From positions 1 to 26,847 of the forward strand of contig CAYOBW010000075.1 in assembly GCA_964402115.1 (NCBI GenBank): a DNA stretch of 26,847 nucleotides. Direction: 5' to 3'. This document shows positions 7,205-13,156 of the stretch, piece after piece. Position numbers and translations under genes: made by a program. How positions within the stretch are numbered: position 1 is the first letter of the stretch; each line of letters begins with the position of its first letter. The DNA is from CAYOBW01 sp964402115. GTDB taxonomy: Bacteria; Verrucomicrobiota; Kiritimatiellia; UBA8416; CAYOBW01. The notes below the pieces were generated by a model. The model ran no database searches. It was not told where the DNA came from and was given only the letters and a program-made list of their open reading frames with translations.

Positions 7205-7687
7205 TCAGGATGTCAACCACGGGACCACCACCCAGCGGTAGACGAGGTGGTTGACGGCAAGGCTGTACAGCGAGGAGAAGACATCGTCGATCGTGATGCC
7301 GAGTCCGCCGTGGAGCTCCTGTAACTGGCGGGCGGGCGGCGGCTTGATGATGTCGAAGACCCGCGCGGTGAAGAAGGCGAGGCACACGGTGGCCGGTGTG
7401 AACGGGAGCCCGATGAGGGTGATGGGGAAGGTCAGGTACTCGTCGGCCACGATTCGGCCGTCGTCCTTGGTGCCGAACTGGCGCTCCGCCTCCTCGCACA
7501 CGGCGATGGAGAGCGCGATCAGGGCCAGGCACACCACGGCTTGCCAGAACCACCCCCAGGGCAGACTGGAGAGGGGGGCCAGCCAATAGGCGATGAAAAG
7601 ACCGGGCAGGGTTCCCACCGTGCCTGAGGCGATGGGCGCGTAGCCAAGGCCGAAACCCGTGGCCAGAAGGCGGGCGATTGTGCGCAT
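7205..7687 (-). CDS. pgpA: Phosphatidylglycerophosphatase A
   Basis: Removes phosphate from phosphatidylglycerophosphate to give phosphatidylglycerol at the inner membrane. At 160 residues it has the normal PgpA length. The family markers are GLGYAPIASGTVGTLPG near the N-terminus, the acidic segment DDGRIVADEYLTFPITLI, and HGGLGITIDDVFSSLY, corresponding to the conserved 'GG.GI..DD' element. Hydrophobic segments at about 28-60, 95-112 and 135-155 fit a membrane enzyme. AGGGAAG lies 8-9 nt before the ATG. It is 19 nt downstream of the GT2 gene, so probably in the same operon; together they point to envelope lipid and glycan synthesis. Confidence 0.88.
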   Translation of the reverse strand: MRTIARLLATGFGLGYAPIASGTVGTLPGLFIAYWLAPLSSLPWGWFWQAVVCLALIALSIAVCEEAERQFGTKDDGRIVADEYLTFPITLIGLPFTPATVCLAFFTARVFDIIKPPPARQLQELHGGLGITIDDVFSSLYSLAVNHLVYRWVVVPWLTS

Positions 7688-7706
7688 GACGGCGTCTTCC
7701 CTGTTA

Positions 7707-8399
7707 TCAGACGAAACGGTACTTCAGGATGCACCACAGCGCCCGGAAGCCGTCCTTCCACCCGATCTTCTTCCCCTCGGCGTAGCTGCGTCCGTAATAA
7801 GCCACGGGCACCTCGTAGATGCGCCAGCCGCCACGAGCGACCTTGGCCGTGATCTCGGGCTCGAAGCCGAAACGGTTCTCCTCAATGGTAATCCTCTGCA
7901 ACACTTCTTTCTTGAACATCTTATAACAGACTTCCATGTCCGTCAGGTTGATGTCCGTCAGCATGTTCGAGAGCATGGTCAGCAGCCGGTTGCCCACGTA
8001 ATGCCAGAAGAAGACCACGCGGTGGGGGCCACCGCCCAGGAAGCGTGAGCCGAAGACCACGTCGGCGTGTCCGTCCAGAATGGGGCCGAGCAACGCCCTG
8101 TAATCGCGCGGGTCATACTCCAGGTCCGCATCCTGCACAACCACCAAGTCGCCCGTCGCAGCGCGGAAGCCGGCGCGCAGGGCCGCCCCCTTGCCCTGGT
8201 TGACAGGCTGAAAAACGAACTGCCAGTCCGGGTGTTCGGCCTGCAGGTCGTTGAGTATATCGCGCGTACCATCGGTTGAACAGTCGTCCACCAGCACTAA
8301 CTCCCTGTCCAGGTCCAGCTCGACGGCGCAAACGCGCGCCACAATTTCACGGATGGTGCCCTTTTCGTTGAAAATTGGAATGACAACCGATAGCTTCAT
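7707..8399 (-). CDS. Family 2 glycosyltransferase, dolichol-phosphate-mannose-synthase-like
   Basis: A 230-residue GT-A glycosyltransferase, probably moving a sugar from a nucleotide donor to a polyprenyl phosphate. It opens MKLSVVIPIFNEKGTI, has VLVDDCSTDGT (Asp-38/39, nucleotide binding), NQGKGAALRAGF and VQDADLEYDP with the metal-binding DxD at 90-92, then DVVFGSRF and MEVCYKMFKKEVL, all typical of the DPM1/GtrB group. It has no C-terminal membrane helices, unlike GtrB. Met at 8399 is taken as the start by alignment with family N-termini; an in-frame ATG at 8417 would add six residues (MATISG), and neither has a strong ribosome site. The frame stays open far upstream (to 9116), but that part is antisense to the metallopeptidase gene and not coding. 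It heads the unit with pgpA, rfbC and rfbD. Confidence 0.9.
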   Translation of the reverse strand: MKLSVVIPIFNEKGTIREIVARVCAVELDLDRELVLVDDCSTDGTRDILNDLQAEHPDWQFVFQPVNQGKGAALRAGFRAATGDLVVVQDADLEYDPRDYRALLGPILDGHADVVFGSRFLGGGPHRVVFFWHYVGNRLLTMLSNMLTDINLTDMEVCYKMFKKEVLQRITIEENRFGFEPEITAKVARGGWRIYEVPVAYYGRSYAEGKKIGWKDGFRALWCILKYRFV

Positions 8400-8537
8400 G
8401 CCCGAAATAGTAGCCATCCGCAGGGTGTTCCGGCAAGGCCTTTGTGCCGAATCCGTTGGACGACAAGCGTGGCGAAAGGCATGCTTGGGCGTTGGACAGG
8501 GCGACGCGGACTCATGCCGCACTAAGGAGTGGTGAAG

Positions 8538-9236
8538 ATGATACCGATGGATGGATTGTACTGGATGCTGACGCTGCCGGCCCTCGGCTTGGCGCTGCTG
8601 GCTACGCTGCTGACGAAAGCCACGTTCTCGAAATACGCCCGTTACCGGGCTTCCTCGGGTCTGACCGGAGCCGAGGCGGCCTGGCGGCTGCTGCAGCATG
8701 AGGGGGTTCACGATGTCAAAATCGAGCCCTCGCACGGTTTCCTGTCGGATCACTACGACCCTGCCAGTCGCACCCTGAGGCTTTCGCCGGAGGTGTATGG
8801 GTCGCCCTCGCTCTCCGCCATCGGGGTGGCGTGCCATGAGGCCGGGCACGCGTTGCAGCACGCAAAGGCCTACACGGCGCTGTCCCTGCGGACCGGCCTG
8901 GTGCCGCTGGCCCAGTTGGGAAGCCAGCTGTCCTATCCGCTGCTGCTGATCGGCTTCTTCATGAAACAGATGCTGCTGGTCAAACTCGGTATCCTGCTGT
9001 TCGGCGTGGCGGTGCTGTTCGCGCTGGTGACCCTGCCGGTCGAATGGGATGCCAGCGCGCGGGCCAAGCGGCTGATGGTGACGTCCGGAATCGTGCAGGC
9101 CGACGAGGCCGCGCACGCAGCCAAGGTGCTCAACGCCGCCTTTCTGACCTACATCGCGTCGGCCGTAACTGCGCTCATGACGCTGATTTACTTCCTGCTG
9201 CGCGCGGGTCTGCTCGGCGGCCGGCGTGACGAGTAG
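8538..9236 (+). CDS. Membrane zinc metallopeptidase, YugP/Zn_peptidase_2 family
   Basis: A 232-residue multipass membrane protein with the zinc-protease motif HEAGH at 100-104 (GVACHEAGHALQHA). Hydrophobic segments are at about 8-27 before the motif and near 120-150, 152-172 and 205-228 after it. SHGFLSDHYDPASRTLRLSPEVYGSPSLSAIGVACHEAGH is the characteristic core of this family (Pfam PF04298). The substrate is unknown; members are assumed to act at the membrane. ATG at 8538 is chosen over the upstream GTGs at 8529/8532 because AAGGAG (8524-8529) then lies 8 nt away. It diverges from the GT2 operon across a 138-bp spacer and appears monocistronic. Confidence 0.88.
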   Translation: MIPMDGLYWMLTLPALGLALLATLLTKATFSKYARYRASSGLTGAEAAWRLLQHEGVHDVKIEPSHGFLSDHYDPASRTLRLSPEVYGSPSLSAIGVACHEAGHALQHAKAYTALSLRTGLVPLAQLGSQLSYPLLLIGFFMKQMLLVKLGILLFGVAVLFALVTLPVEWDASARAKRLMVTSGIVQADEAAHAAKVLNAAFLTYIASAVTALMTLIYFLLRAGLLGGRRDE

Positions 9237-9290
9237 CCTCGGCGTCAGCGCCGCGGCGGCGCGCGCCCGGTTGCTCAGGGGTGACAGCCA

Positions 9291-9491
9291 TCAGACAGGC
9301 AGGTCAAGATCCTGCTCGGTGACGGTCCGCAGGTTCAGGGGTAGGATTTGCACGAACGCAACGCGACAGTAGTTGCAGACGTAGCGACGCGACCACGGAA
9401 TCAGCCGCATCCAACGCGTACGCGCTACGCGCCGGACATGACTGCTACTCTTGCACTCAGGACAGGGTCTCACGCCAGTTCCGCGCGCCAT
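9291..9491 (-). CDS. Small zinc-ribbon-like protein
   Basis: A 66-residue basic protein with two CxxC pairs, Cys-10/Cys-13 (RPCPECK) and Cys-39/Cys-42 (VCNYCRV), 25 residues apart. The spacing and the beta-like stretch after the second pair fit a zinc ribbon. The intervening loop is Arg/Trp-rich (RRVARTRWMRLIPWSRR), suggesting nucleic-acid or membrane-surface binding. Translation is supported by GGAG 8 nt before the ATG. It lies 24 nt downstream of a tiny membrane ORF in the same direction, behind a promoter at 9634-9662. Function unknown. Confidence 0.6.
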   Translation of the reverse strand: MARGTGVRPCPECKSSSHVRRVARTRWMRLIPWSRRYVCNYCRVAFVQILPLNLRTVTEQDLDLPV

Positions 9492-9515
9492 GTTCGCATC
9501 TCCACTTTGAACCCA

Positions 9516-9623
9516 TTAACGCATGAGCATGAAGATGACACCCAGCAGCAGCGCGATTAGCGAATAGGGCAGCGTCAAAATGATGCGTGCCACCAGCTTG
9601 GAGCGTAAACCTCTCTCATGCAT
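9516..9623 (-). CDS. Hypothetical 35-residue single-pass membrane peptide
   Basis: From the ATG at 9623 the frame encodes a 35-residue peptide: a basic N-terminus (MHERGLRSKLVAR) followed by one strong hydrophobic helix (IILTLPYSLIALLLGVIFMLM) and a terminal Arg. This is the layout of a small inner-membrane protein. A longer reading from 9698 exists but would start upstream of the candidate promoter. The best promoter (-10 ending at 9634) would put transcription start within a few bases of the ATG, so the message may be leaderless; a weak AGGGG is 15-17 nt upstream. It precedes the zinc-ribbon gene by 24 nt. It could still be a chance ORF. Confidence 0.38.
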   Translation of the reverse strand: MHERGLRSKLVARIILTLPYSLIALLLGVIFMLMR

Positions 9624-9633
9624 GTCGGGTCGT

Positions 9634-9662
9634 AGGCTACCCCTAAGCGGAAGCACTGTCAA
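9634..9662 (-). promoter_or_regulatory. Sigma-70-type promoter for the two small genes
   Basis: On the minus strand, TTGACA (9662-9657) is a perfect -35, followed by a 17-nt spacer and TAGCCT (9639-9634) as -10. Predicted transcription start is around 9627, just upstream of the ATG at 9623. The stretch 9655-9705 is visibly richer in A/T than its surroundings. Confidence 0.45.
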
Positions 9663-9713
9663 TGGTATAAGCCAAAAACTGATGCCAAATGGATTCAATC
9701 AGGGAGGCTCGTG

Positions 9714-9762
9714 CAGAACCGCTCGCGTCGCCCGCTTGCGGCGGTCGCCACGAGGGGTTCTG
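9714..9762. other. Long imperfect hairpin downstream of the FecR-LamG gene
   Basis: Bases 9714-9725 and 9751-9762 pair over 12 positions with one mismatch (CAGAACCGCTCG against CGAGGGGTTCTG), and the GC-rich centre can pair further. It lies 66 nt beyond the stop of the FecR-LamG gene on the minus strand. No T tract follows, so it is a possible 3'-end or processing structure, not a classical terminator. A short palindrome, CGTCCGGACG, is at 9798-9807. Confidence 0.4.
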
Positions 9763-9827
9763 TAAGTGAGAATGGCGCGTCGGCGCACGTTTTGGTCCGT
9801 CCGGACGCGTGAGGGGCCGAACTGGCT

Positions 9828-11369
9828 CTATTGTATGAACAGCGTCGTGCCGGACGATGAGCGCGGGTAATTGGCGGCCTTCCCGTACACGTCGGCGATG
9901 CCGGAGGGCGCCAGCAGACCGGTGTAGATGCGGACGTCGTCAAGATGGCCGAGCAGGCTCGAACCGTCAGCCGCAGCGCCAAGCAGCAGGGGGGCTGCGG
10001 TGTCGAGCGAACCGTTCAAGGTGGGCAGCGCCACGTCTGCCTGGCATTTCAGGTCTCGGAACAGGCGCACCCGTTGCTGTTGGCGGTCGACGGCAACCAG
10101 CACATGGCGCCATCCGGCCGCCGGGGAGCTGACATCCTGGGGCAGGACGATGGCGTGTGTCGCGGTACCGTCCCCGACGAGCAGAAACCACTGGCTGGTC
10201 TGGGTCGAGGCATACAACGCATAGCCGGCGCCCGACGCGCCGCGTTTGACAATCACCGGCAGTTTGCCGGGTGCGGGTTGGGGGGCGTACCAGAACGAAA
10301 GCGTGAACGAATTCGTGTCCACGAGGCCGCAATCGGCGGGCAGGATCACACAGTCGCCCGGAGTCCGGAAGTCGAGGGCTGTGCCCAGCCGCCCGGCGGT
10401 CCAGGCTGCGCCGTGCACGATCCCATCGTGGCCCAGGCAGGAGGCGTCCACGGCGACCTTGCCCCCGAGGTCGTCCAGGGGCCAGTAGCCCAGCAGGTTG
10501 GGGGTGAAGTCGGGATCGGGTCGCGAGGCCGACAGGGCCTCGGGGGTTACGCTGAGCGATTCGCCGGCGCTCACCACGGTGGACGTGGCGGTTTCGCGGT
10601 GGGTCACGCGCACCGCGCCGGCAGCGACGCCAAGCCGCGTGGTGTTTTCATCCACGGCCATGGCGAAGGTGGTGCCGAGCACGGTGGCAAGCACGTGTCG
10701 CGCGCTCACAGTGAAGGGGTGCGCAGGCGGCCGGGGTGCGACGTGGGCCAGCATGCGCCCGCGGAAAAGATGTACGTGCGTGCCACCGCCACCGTTCAGG
10801 GTCAGGGCGGCCTGCGTTCCCGACTGCATGCGTAACTCCGTGTCCTGGCGAGGGATATGCAGCACAGCCGTGCCCCCGCCCGAAATCTCGATCAGGTCGG
10901 AGGCATGGACTGCCGCGCCGGGCCCGGCGGTCAAGGCGTGGCCGTCACGCACAAGCGATACCTGCGCGTGGCCGCGATGCAGCCACGCGACGACAGGCGG
11001 CGTGTGCGTAGCGGTGACGCGCGGGGTGGTCAGCGCGTGCAGCAGGAAGGTGGCTGTCGCGGCGGCGGAGAGCGAGGCGGCTAGCGCGAAACGCCAGAGG
11101 CGCTGCGACTGGCGCGTCCGCCTGAGCGTGAGCCTGGGCCGCAGCAGAGCGGGCCTGATCTCAGCAGCCTGCGCGAGCGTGCCCAATTCCGCCATGTGTC
11201 CCGCCAGCTGCCGGGCGGCACGGGTCAGGGCCGCGGACCATTGAACGTGTTCGGCGAAAGCGCGCCGCCCGGCCTCGTTGGTCAGCAAGCGCTCCAGTGC
11301 CAGCCGGTCGTCCGCGGTGAGGGCGCCGCGCAGGTACCGGTCGAAGATGTCGTGGTGGTCTGCGTTCAC
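9828..11369 (-). CDS. FecR-domain / LamG-domain membrane protein, putative anti-sigma or surface sensor
   Basis: A 513-residue protein with three parts. Residues 1-60 are a short cytoplasmic region (HDIFDRYLRGALTADDRLALERLL) like the N-termini of FecR-type regulators. A membrane helix follows at about 92-112 (WRFALAASLSAAATATFLLHAL). Outside lie a FecR domain (about 145-270; GTAVLHIPRQDTELRMQSGTQ and ARHVLATVLGTTFAMAVDENTTRLGVAAGAVRV are the conserved strands) and a concanavalin-like LamG domain (about 293-497; NLLGYWPLDD, NSFTLSFWYAP, GHLDDVRIYTGLL). LamG domains bind glycans or proteins. The start is GTG at 11369, whose GTGA overlaps the sigma factor stop, implying translational coupling. 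Likely role: membrane partner of the adjacent ECF sigma factor, reading a surface ligand. Confidence 0.85.
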   Translation of the reverse strand: MNADHHDIFDRYLRGALTADDRLALERLLTNEAGRRAFAEHVQWSAALTRAARQLAGHMAELGTLAQAAEIRPALLRPRLTLRRTRQSQRLWRFALAASLSAAATATFLLHALTTPRVTATHTPPVVAWLHRGHAQVSLVRDGHALTAGPGAAVHASDLIEISGGGTAVLHIPRQDTELRMQSGTQAALTLNGGGGTHVHLFRGRMLAHVAPRPPAHPFTVSARHVLATVLGTTFAMAVDENTTRLGVAAGAVRVTHRETATSTVVSAGESLSVTPEALSASRPDPDFTPNLLGYWPLDDLGGKVAVDASCLGHDGIVHGAAWTAGRLGTALDFRTPGDCVILPADCGLVDTNSFTLSFWYAPQPAPGKLPVIVKRGASGAGYALYASTQTSQWFLLVGDGTATHAIVLPQDVSSPAAGWRHVLVAVDRQQQRVRLFRDLKCQADVALPTLNGSLDTAAPLLLGAAADGSSLLGHLDDVRIYTGLLAPSGIADVYGKAANYPRSSSGTTLFIQ

Positions 11370-11911
11370 TCCTGCCCCCATGCCGGATCGGCTTGCCGCT
11401 CCACGCATTCCTGCAGCGCCCGCCTGACGCGATAGAGGTTCTTGCGCACACCCTCCACCGAGGCGTTGAACTGGACGGCCAGCTGCTCGTACGTCAGCCG
11501 CTTCCAATAGAACTGCAGCACCAGCTCCAACGAGCGCCCCGTCACCTGCTGCATGCAGCGCTGCAGTTTGCGCAACAGTTCCTTCTGCCGCTGTGCGGCA
11601 TCCTCGTCCATATAAGTGTCCATGGCCTGTTCCGTGAGCGCGTGGAGGACCGACTCCTCCTCGGGTTGCTCGCGGTTGCGTGCGCGCAACAGTTCCAGGG
11701 CCTTCAGACGCACGATGGCGCGGGTCCAGTGATAGGCGGACGTGCCGGGTTGGAAGGCGGTCCACTTCTCCATCACGATGACAAAGGCGTTCTGCACGAC
11801 GTCCTCGGCGAGTGCCCAGTCGCGGGTGATGCCGTAGGCGTAAGCCTGCAGCGCGTCCTGGTGCTGGAGCGCCGCTTTCATGACTTCAGCCTGGGTTGGC
11901 TTGGCGCTCAT
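11366..11911 (-). CDS. ECF-type RNA polymerase sigma factor
   Basis: A 181-residue sigma factor of the PVC-type ECF groups. Region 2 is at about 18-88 (QAYAYGITRDWALAEDVVQNAFVIVMEKW, then SAYHWTRAIVRLKALELLRARNRE). A charged linker rich in Glu and Gln follows, then region 4 at about 120-170 with the HTH LTYEQLAVQFNASVEGVRKNLYRVRRALQECV. It shares little with the sigma factor at 2313-2861. The ATG at 11911 has only a weak ribosome site; Met-11 is a possible later start. A strong 10-bp hairpin lies 27 nt upstream in its leader. It overlaps the FecR-LamG gene by 4 nt (GTGA). Confidence 0.9.
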   Translation of the reverse strand: MSAKPTQAEVMKAALQHQDALQAYAYGITRDWALAEDVVQNAFVIVMEKWTAFQPGTSAYHWTRAIVRLKALELLRARNREQPEEESVLHALTEQAMDTYMDEDAAQRQKELLRKLQRCMQQVTGRSLELVLQFYWKRLTYEQLAVQFNASVEGVRKNLYRVRRALQECVERQADPAWGQE

Positions 11912-11938
11912 GTTCGGCAGGTTCTCTTAAACGAGGGC

Positions 11939-11962
11939 GGGGAGCGCCTTGCGGCGCTCCCC
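11939..11962 (-). other. Perfect 10-bp hairpin in the ECF sigma factor leader
   Basis: GGGGAGCGCC (11939-11948) and GGCGCTCCCC (11953-11962) pair perfectly around a 4-nt loop. On the minus strand the structure ends 27 nt before the sigma factor ATG, with TTTAAGAGAACC between. It may be an RNA element controlling sigma factor expression. It is not followed by a U tract in either direction. Confidence 0.5.
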
Positions 11963-12063
11963 TCGGTCACGGATAGTTCTGGAAGTGGCGTCGTATTGAA
12001 ACTACTCCATGTCCTGTTTATGAATGGCAGCGGGGCGGCAGAAGTGGACATGGATTTTGCATC

Positions 12064-12075
12064 TTTTCGCGAAAA
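12064..12075. promoter_or_regulatory. 12-bp palindrome, candidate operator
   Basis: TTTTCGCGAAAA is perfectly self-complementary and lies about 35 bp upstream of the candidate -35 at 12111. A dimeric regulator could bind it. No second copy was noticed in the window, so this is only a candidate. Confidence 0.3.
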
Positions 12076-12110
12076 AGCCCGGGTGGGACAAGCAACCGAC
12101 GGCTCTGTAT

Positions 12111-12140
12111 TTGACATATCCAACGGCATACGAATACCTT
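12111..12140 (+). promoter_or_regulatory. Candidate promoter for the NfnA/NfnB pair
   Basis: TTGACA (12111-12116) matches the -35 consensus exactly. An 18-nt spacer leads to TACCTT (12135-12140), a weak -10. Transcription from about 12147 would give a leader of roughly 130 nt containing the hairpin at 12215-12238. Confidence 0.35.
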
Positions 12141-12214
12141 GCAATCGAAAGCAGACGAAAGTCAAGCCGGCGCGTGATTCTGCTTTTTTCCTGTCCGGGT
12201 AGTCTGTATCTTCT

Positions 12215-12238
12215 CCCCTCGTGTTTCCGCGCGAGGGG
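12215..12238 (+). other. Leader hairpin upstream of the NfnA-like gene
   Basis: CCCCTCG (12215-12221) pairs with CGAGGGG (12232-12238), and a G-U and a G-C pair extend the stem inward to nine pairs with a 6-nt loop. It ends 41 nt before the GTG at 12280. It is not followed by a T tract. Confidence 0.35.
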
Positions 12239-12279
12239 GACGGCTGACCGGAGAAACGCAATAAGCCGTGGAGTGGACT

Positions 12280-13143
12280 GTGAACGAGATTCTGGCCAAA
12301 CAGCAGCTTTCGGACGAGGTTTTTCAGATGCGCGTCGCGGCCCCTCTGATTGCGCAGGAGCGCAAGGCGGGCCAGTTCGTCATCCTGCAGTTGGATACGA
12401 ACTACGGCGAGCGCATCCCGCTGACCATTGCGGACGCCGATCCGGTGGAAGGCTCCATAACCCTGATCTTCCAGGCCGTGGGCAGAACCACCCACAAGCT
12501 CTCGCTCATGAACGTGGGCGACAGGGTGGAGAACCTGCTCGGCCCTCTGGGTCAGCCCACGCATGTCGAAAAGGTCGGAACGGTGGTCTGCGTCGGTGGC
12601 GGCATCGGCGTGGCTCCCATGCATCCGATTGTGCAGGCGCTGAAGGCGGCCGGCAATCGGCTCGTGGTCATCATCGGCGCCCGGACGCGCAACCTCGTCA
12701 TTCTGGAGGCGGAGATGCGGAGACTGGCCGACGAGCTCGTGATCTGCACGGATGACGGCTCGTACGGCCGGAAGGCGCTGGTGACAGTGCCCTTGAAGGA
12801 GTTGTGCGAACGGACGCCGGCGCCCAACCAGGTGGTGGCGATTGGGCCGCCGATCATGATGAAGTGCTGCGCGGACACGACGCGCCCGTTCGGCGTGCCC
12901 ACGGTCGTGTCGCTGAACACGATCATGGTGGATGGAACCGGCATGTGCGGCGGCTGCCGGGTCACGGTGGGCGGCAAGACGAAGTTCGTCTGCGTGGACG
13001 GTCCGGAGTTCGACGGTCACCAGGTGGATTTCGACAACATGATCAAGCGGTTGCGGGCGTACAAGCAGCACGAGGACCACGCCCACGCGCAGTGCCACCT
13101 GGAAATGGAATTGCATAAGCGGGAAGCCGGCACGGGCCGGTGA
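12280..13143 (+). CDS. FAD/NAD-binding [2Fe-2S] oxidoreductase subunit (NfnA / sulfide-dihydroorotate dehydrogenase-like)
   Basis: A 287-residue electron-transfer subunit of the PyrK/NfnA family. The FAD domain (about 1-95) carries GERIPLTI (43-50), the NAD(P) domain (about 97-215) has VCVGGGIGVAPM (103-114), and the C-terminal cluster domain has Cys-223, Cys-226 and Cys-238 (GMCGGCRVTV...FVCVDGPEFDGHQVDFD), the usual [2Fe-2S] ligands in this family. Paired with the next gene it would form an NfnAB-type complex linking NADH, NADPH and ferredoxin, or act as the partner of a glutamate-synthase-like subunit. GTG at 12280 is preferred to the GTG at 12268: it aligns with family N-termini (MNEILAKQQL) and has GGAG 6 nt upstream. 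The downstream gene begins 13 nt after the stop. Confidence 0.87.
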   Translation: MNEILAKQQLSDEVFQMRVAAPLIAQERKAGQFVILQLDTNYGERIPLTIADADPVEGSITLIFQAVGRTTHKLSLMNVGDRVENLLGPLGQPTHVEKVGTVVCVGGGIGVAPMHPIVQALKAAGNRLVVIIGARTRNLVILEAEMRRLADELVICTDDGSYGRKALVTVPLKELCERTPAPNQVVAIGPPIMMKCCADTTRPFGVPTVVSLNTIMVDGTGMCGGCRVTVGGKTKFVCVDGPEFDGHQVDFDNMIKRLRAYKQHEDHAHAQCHLEMELHKREAGTGR

Positions 13144-13156
13144 GCGGGAGCGAACG

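Larger units (their letters stand above)
11912..12279. promoter_or_regulatory. Divergent regulatory region between the ECF sigma gene and the NfnA-like gene
   Basis: These 368 bases have no convincing gene on either strand. They hold a 10-bp hairpin (11939-11962), a 12-bp palindrome TTTTCGCGAAAA (12064-12075), a candidate rightward promoter (12111-12140), a T6 run (12184-12189) and a leader hairpin (12215-12238). No confident leftward promoter for the sigma factor was found. The region is richer in A/T than the genes around it. Confidence 0.55.

Noticed and set aside
8418..9116. Upstream extension of the GT2 reading frame
   Set aside because: The frame is open, but this part is antisense to the zinc metallopeptidase and gives low-complexity Gln/Arg-rich sequence; the enzyme's canonical N-terminus begins at 8399.
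11370..11765. Upstream extension of the FecR-LamG frame
   Set aside because: It overlaps the sigma factor in another frame. The GTG at 11369 in a GTGA overlap explains the start, and the extension shows no domain.
12024..12267. Open + strand stretch in the divergent spacer
   Set aside because: It has no ribosome site or recognisable motif, continues as an out-of-frame shadow of the NfnA-like gene, and crosses the promoter and hairpin elements.
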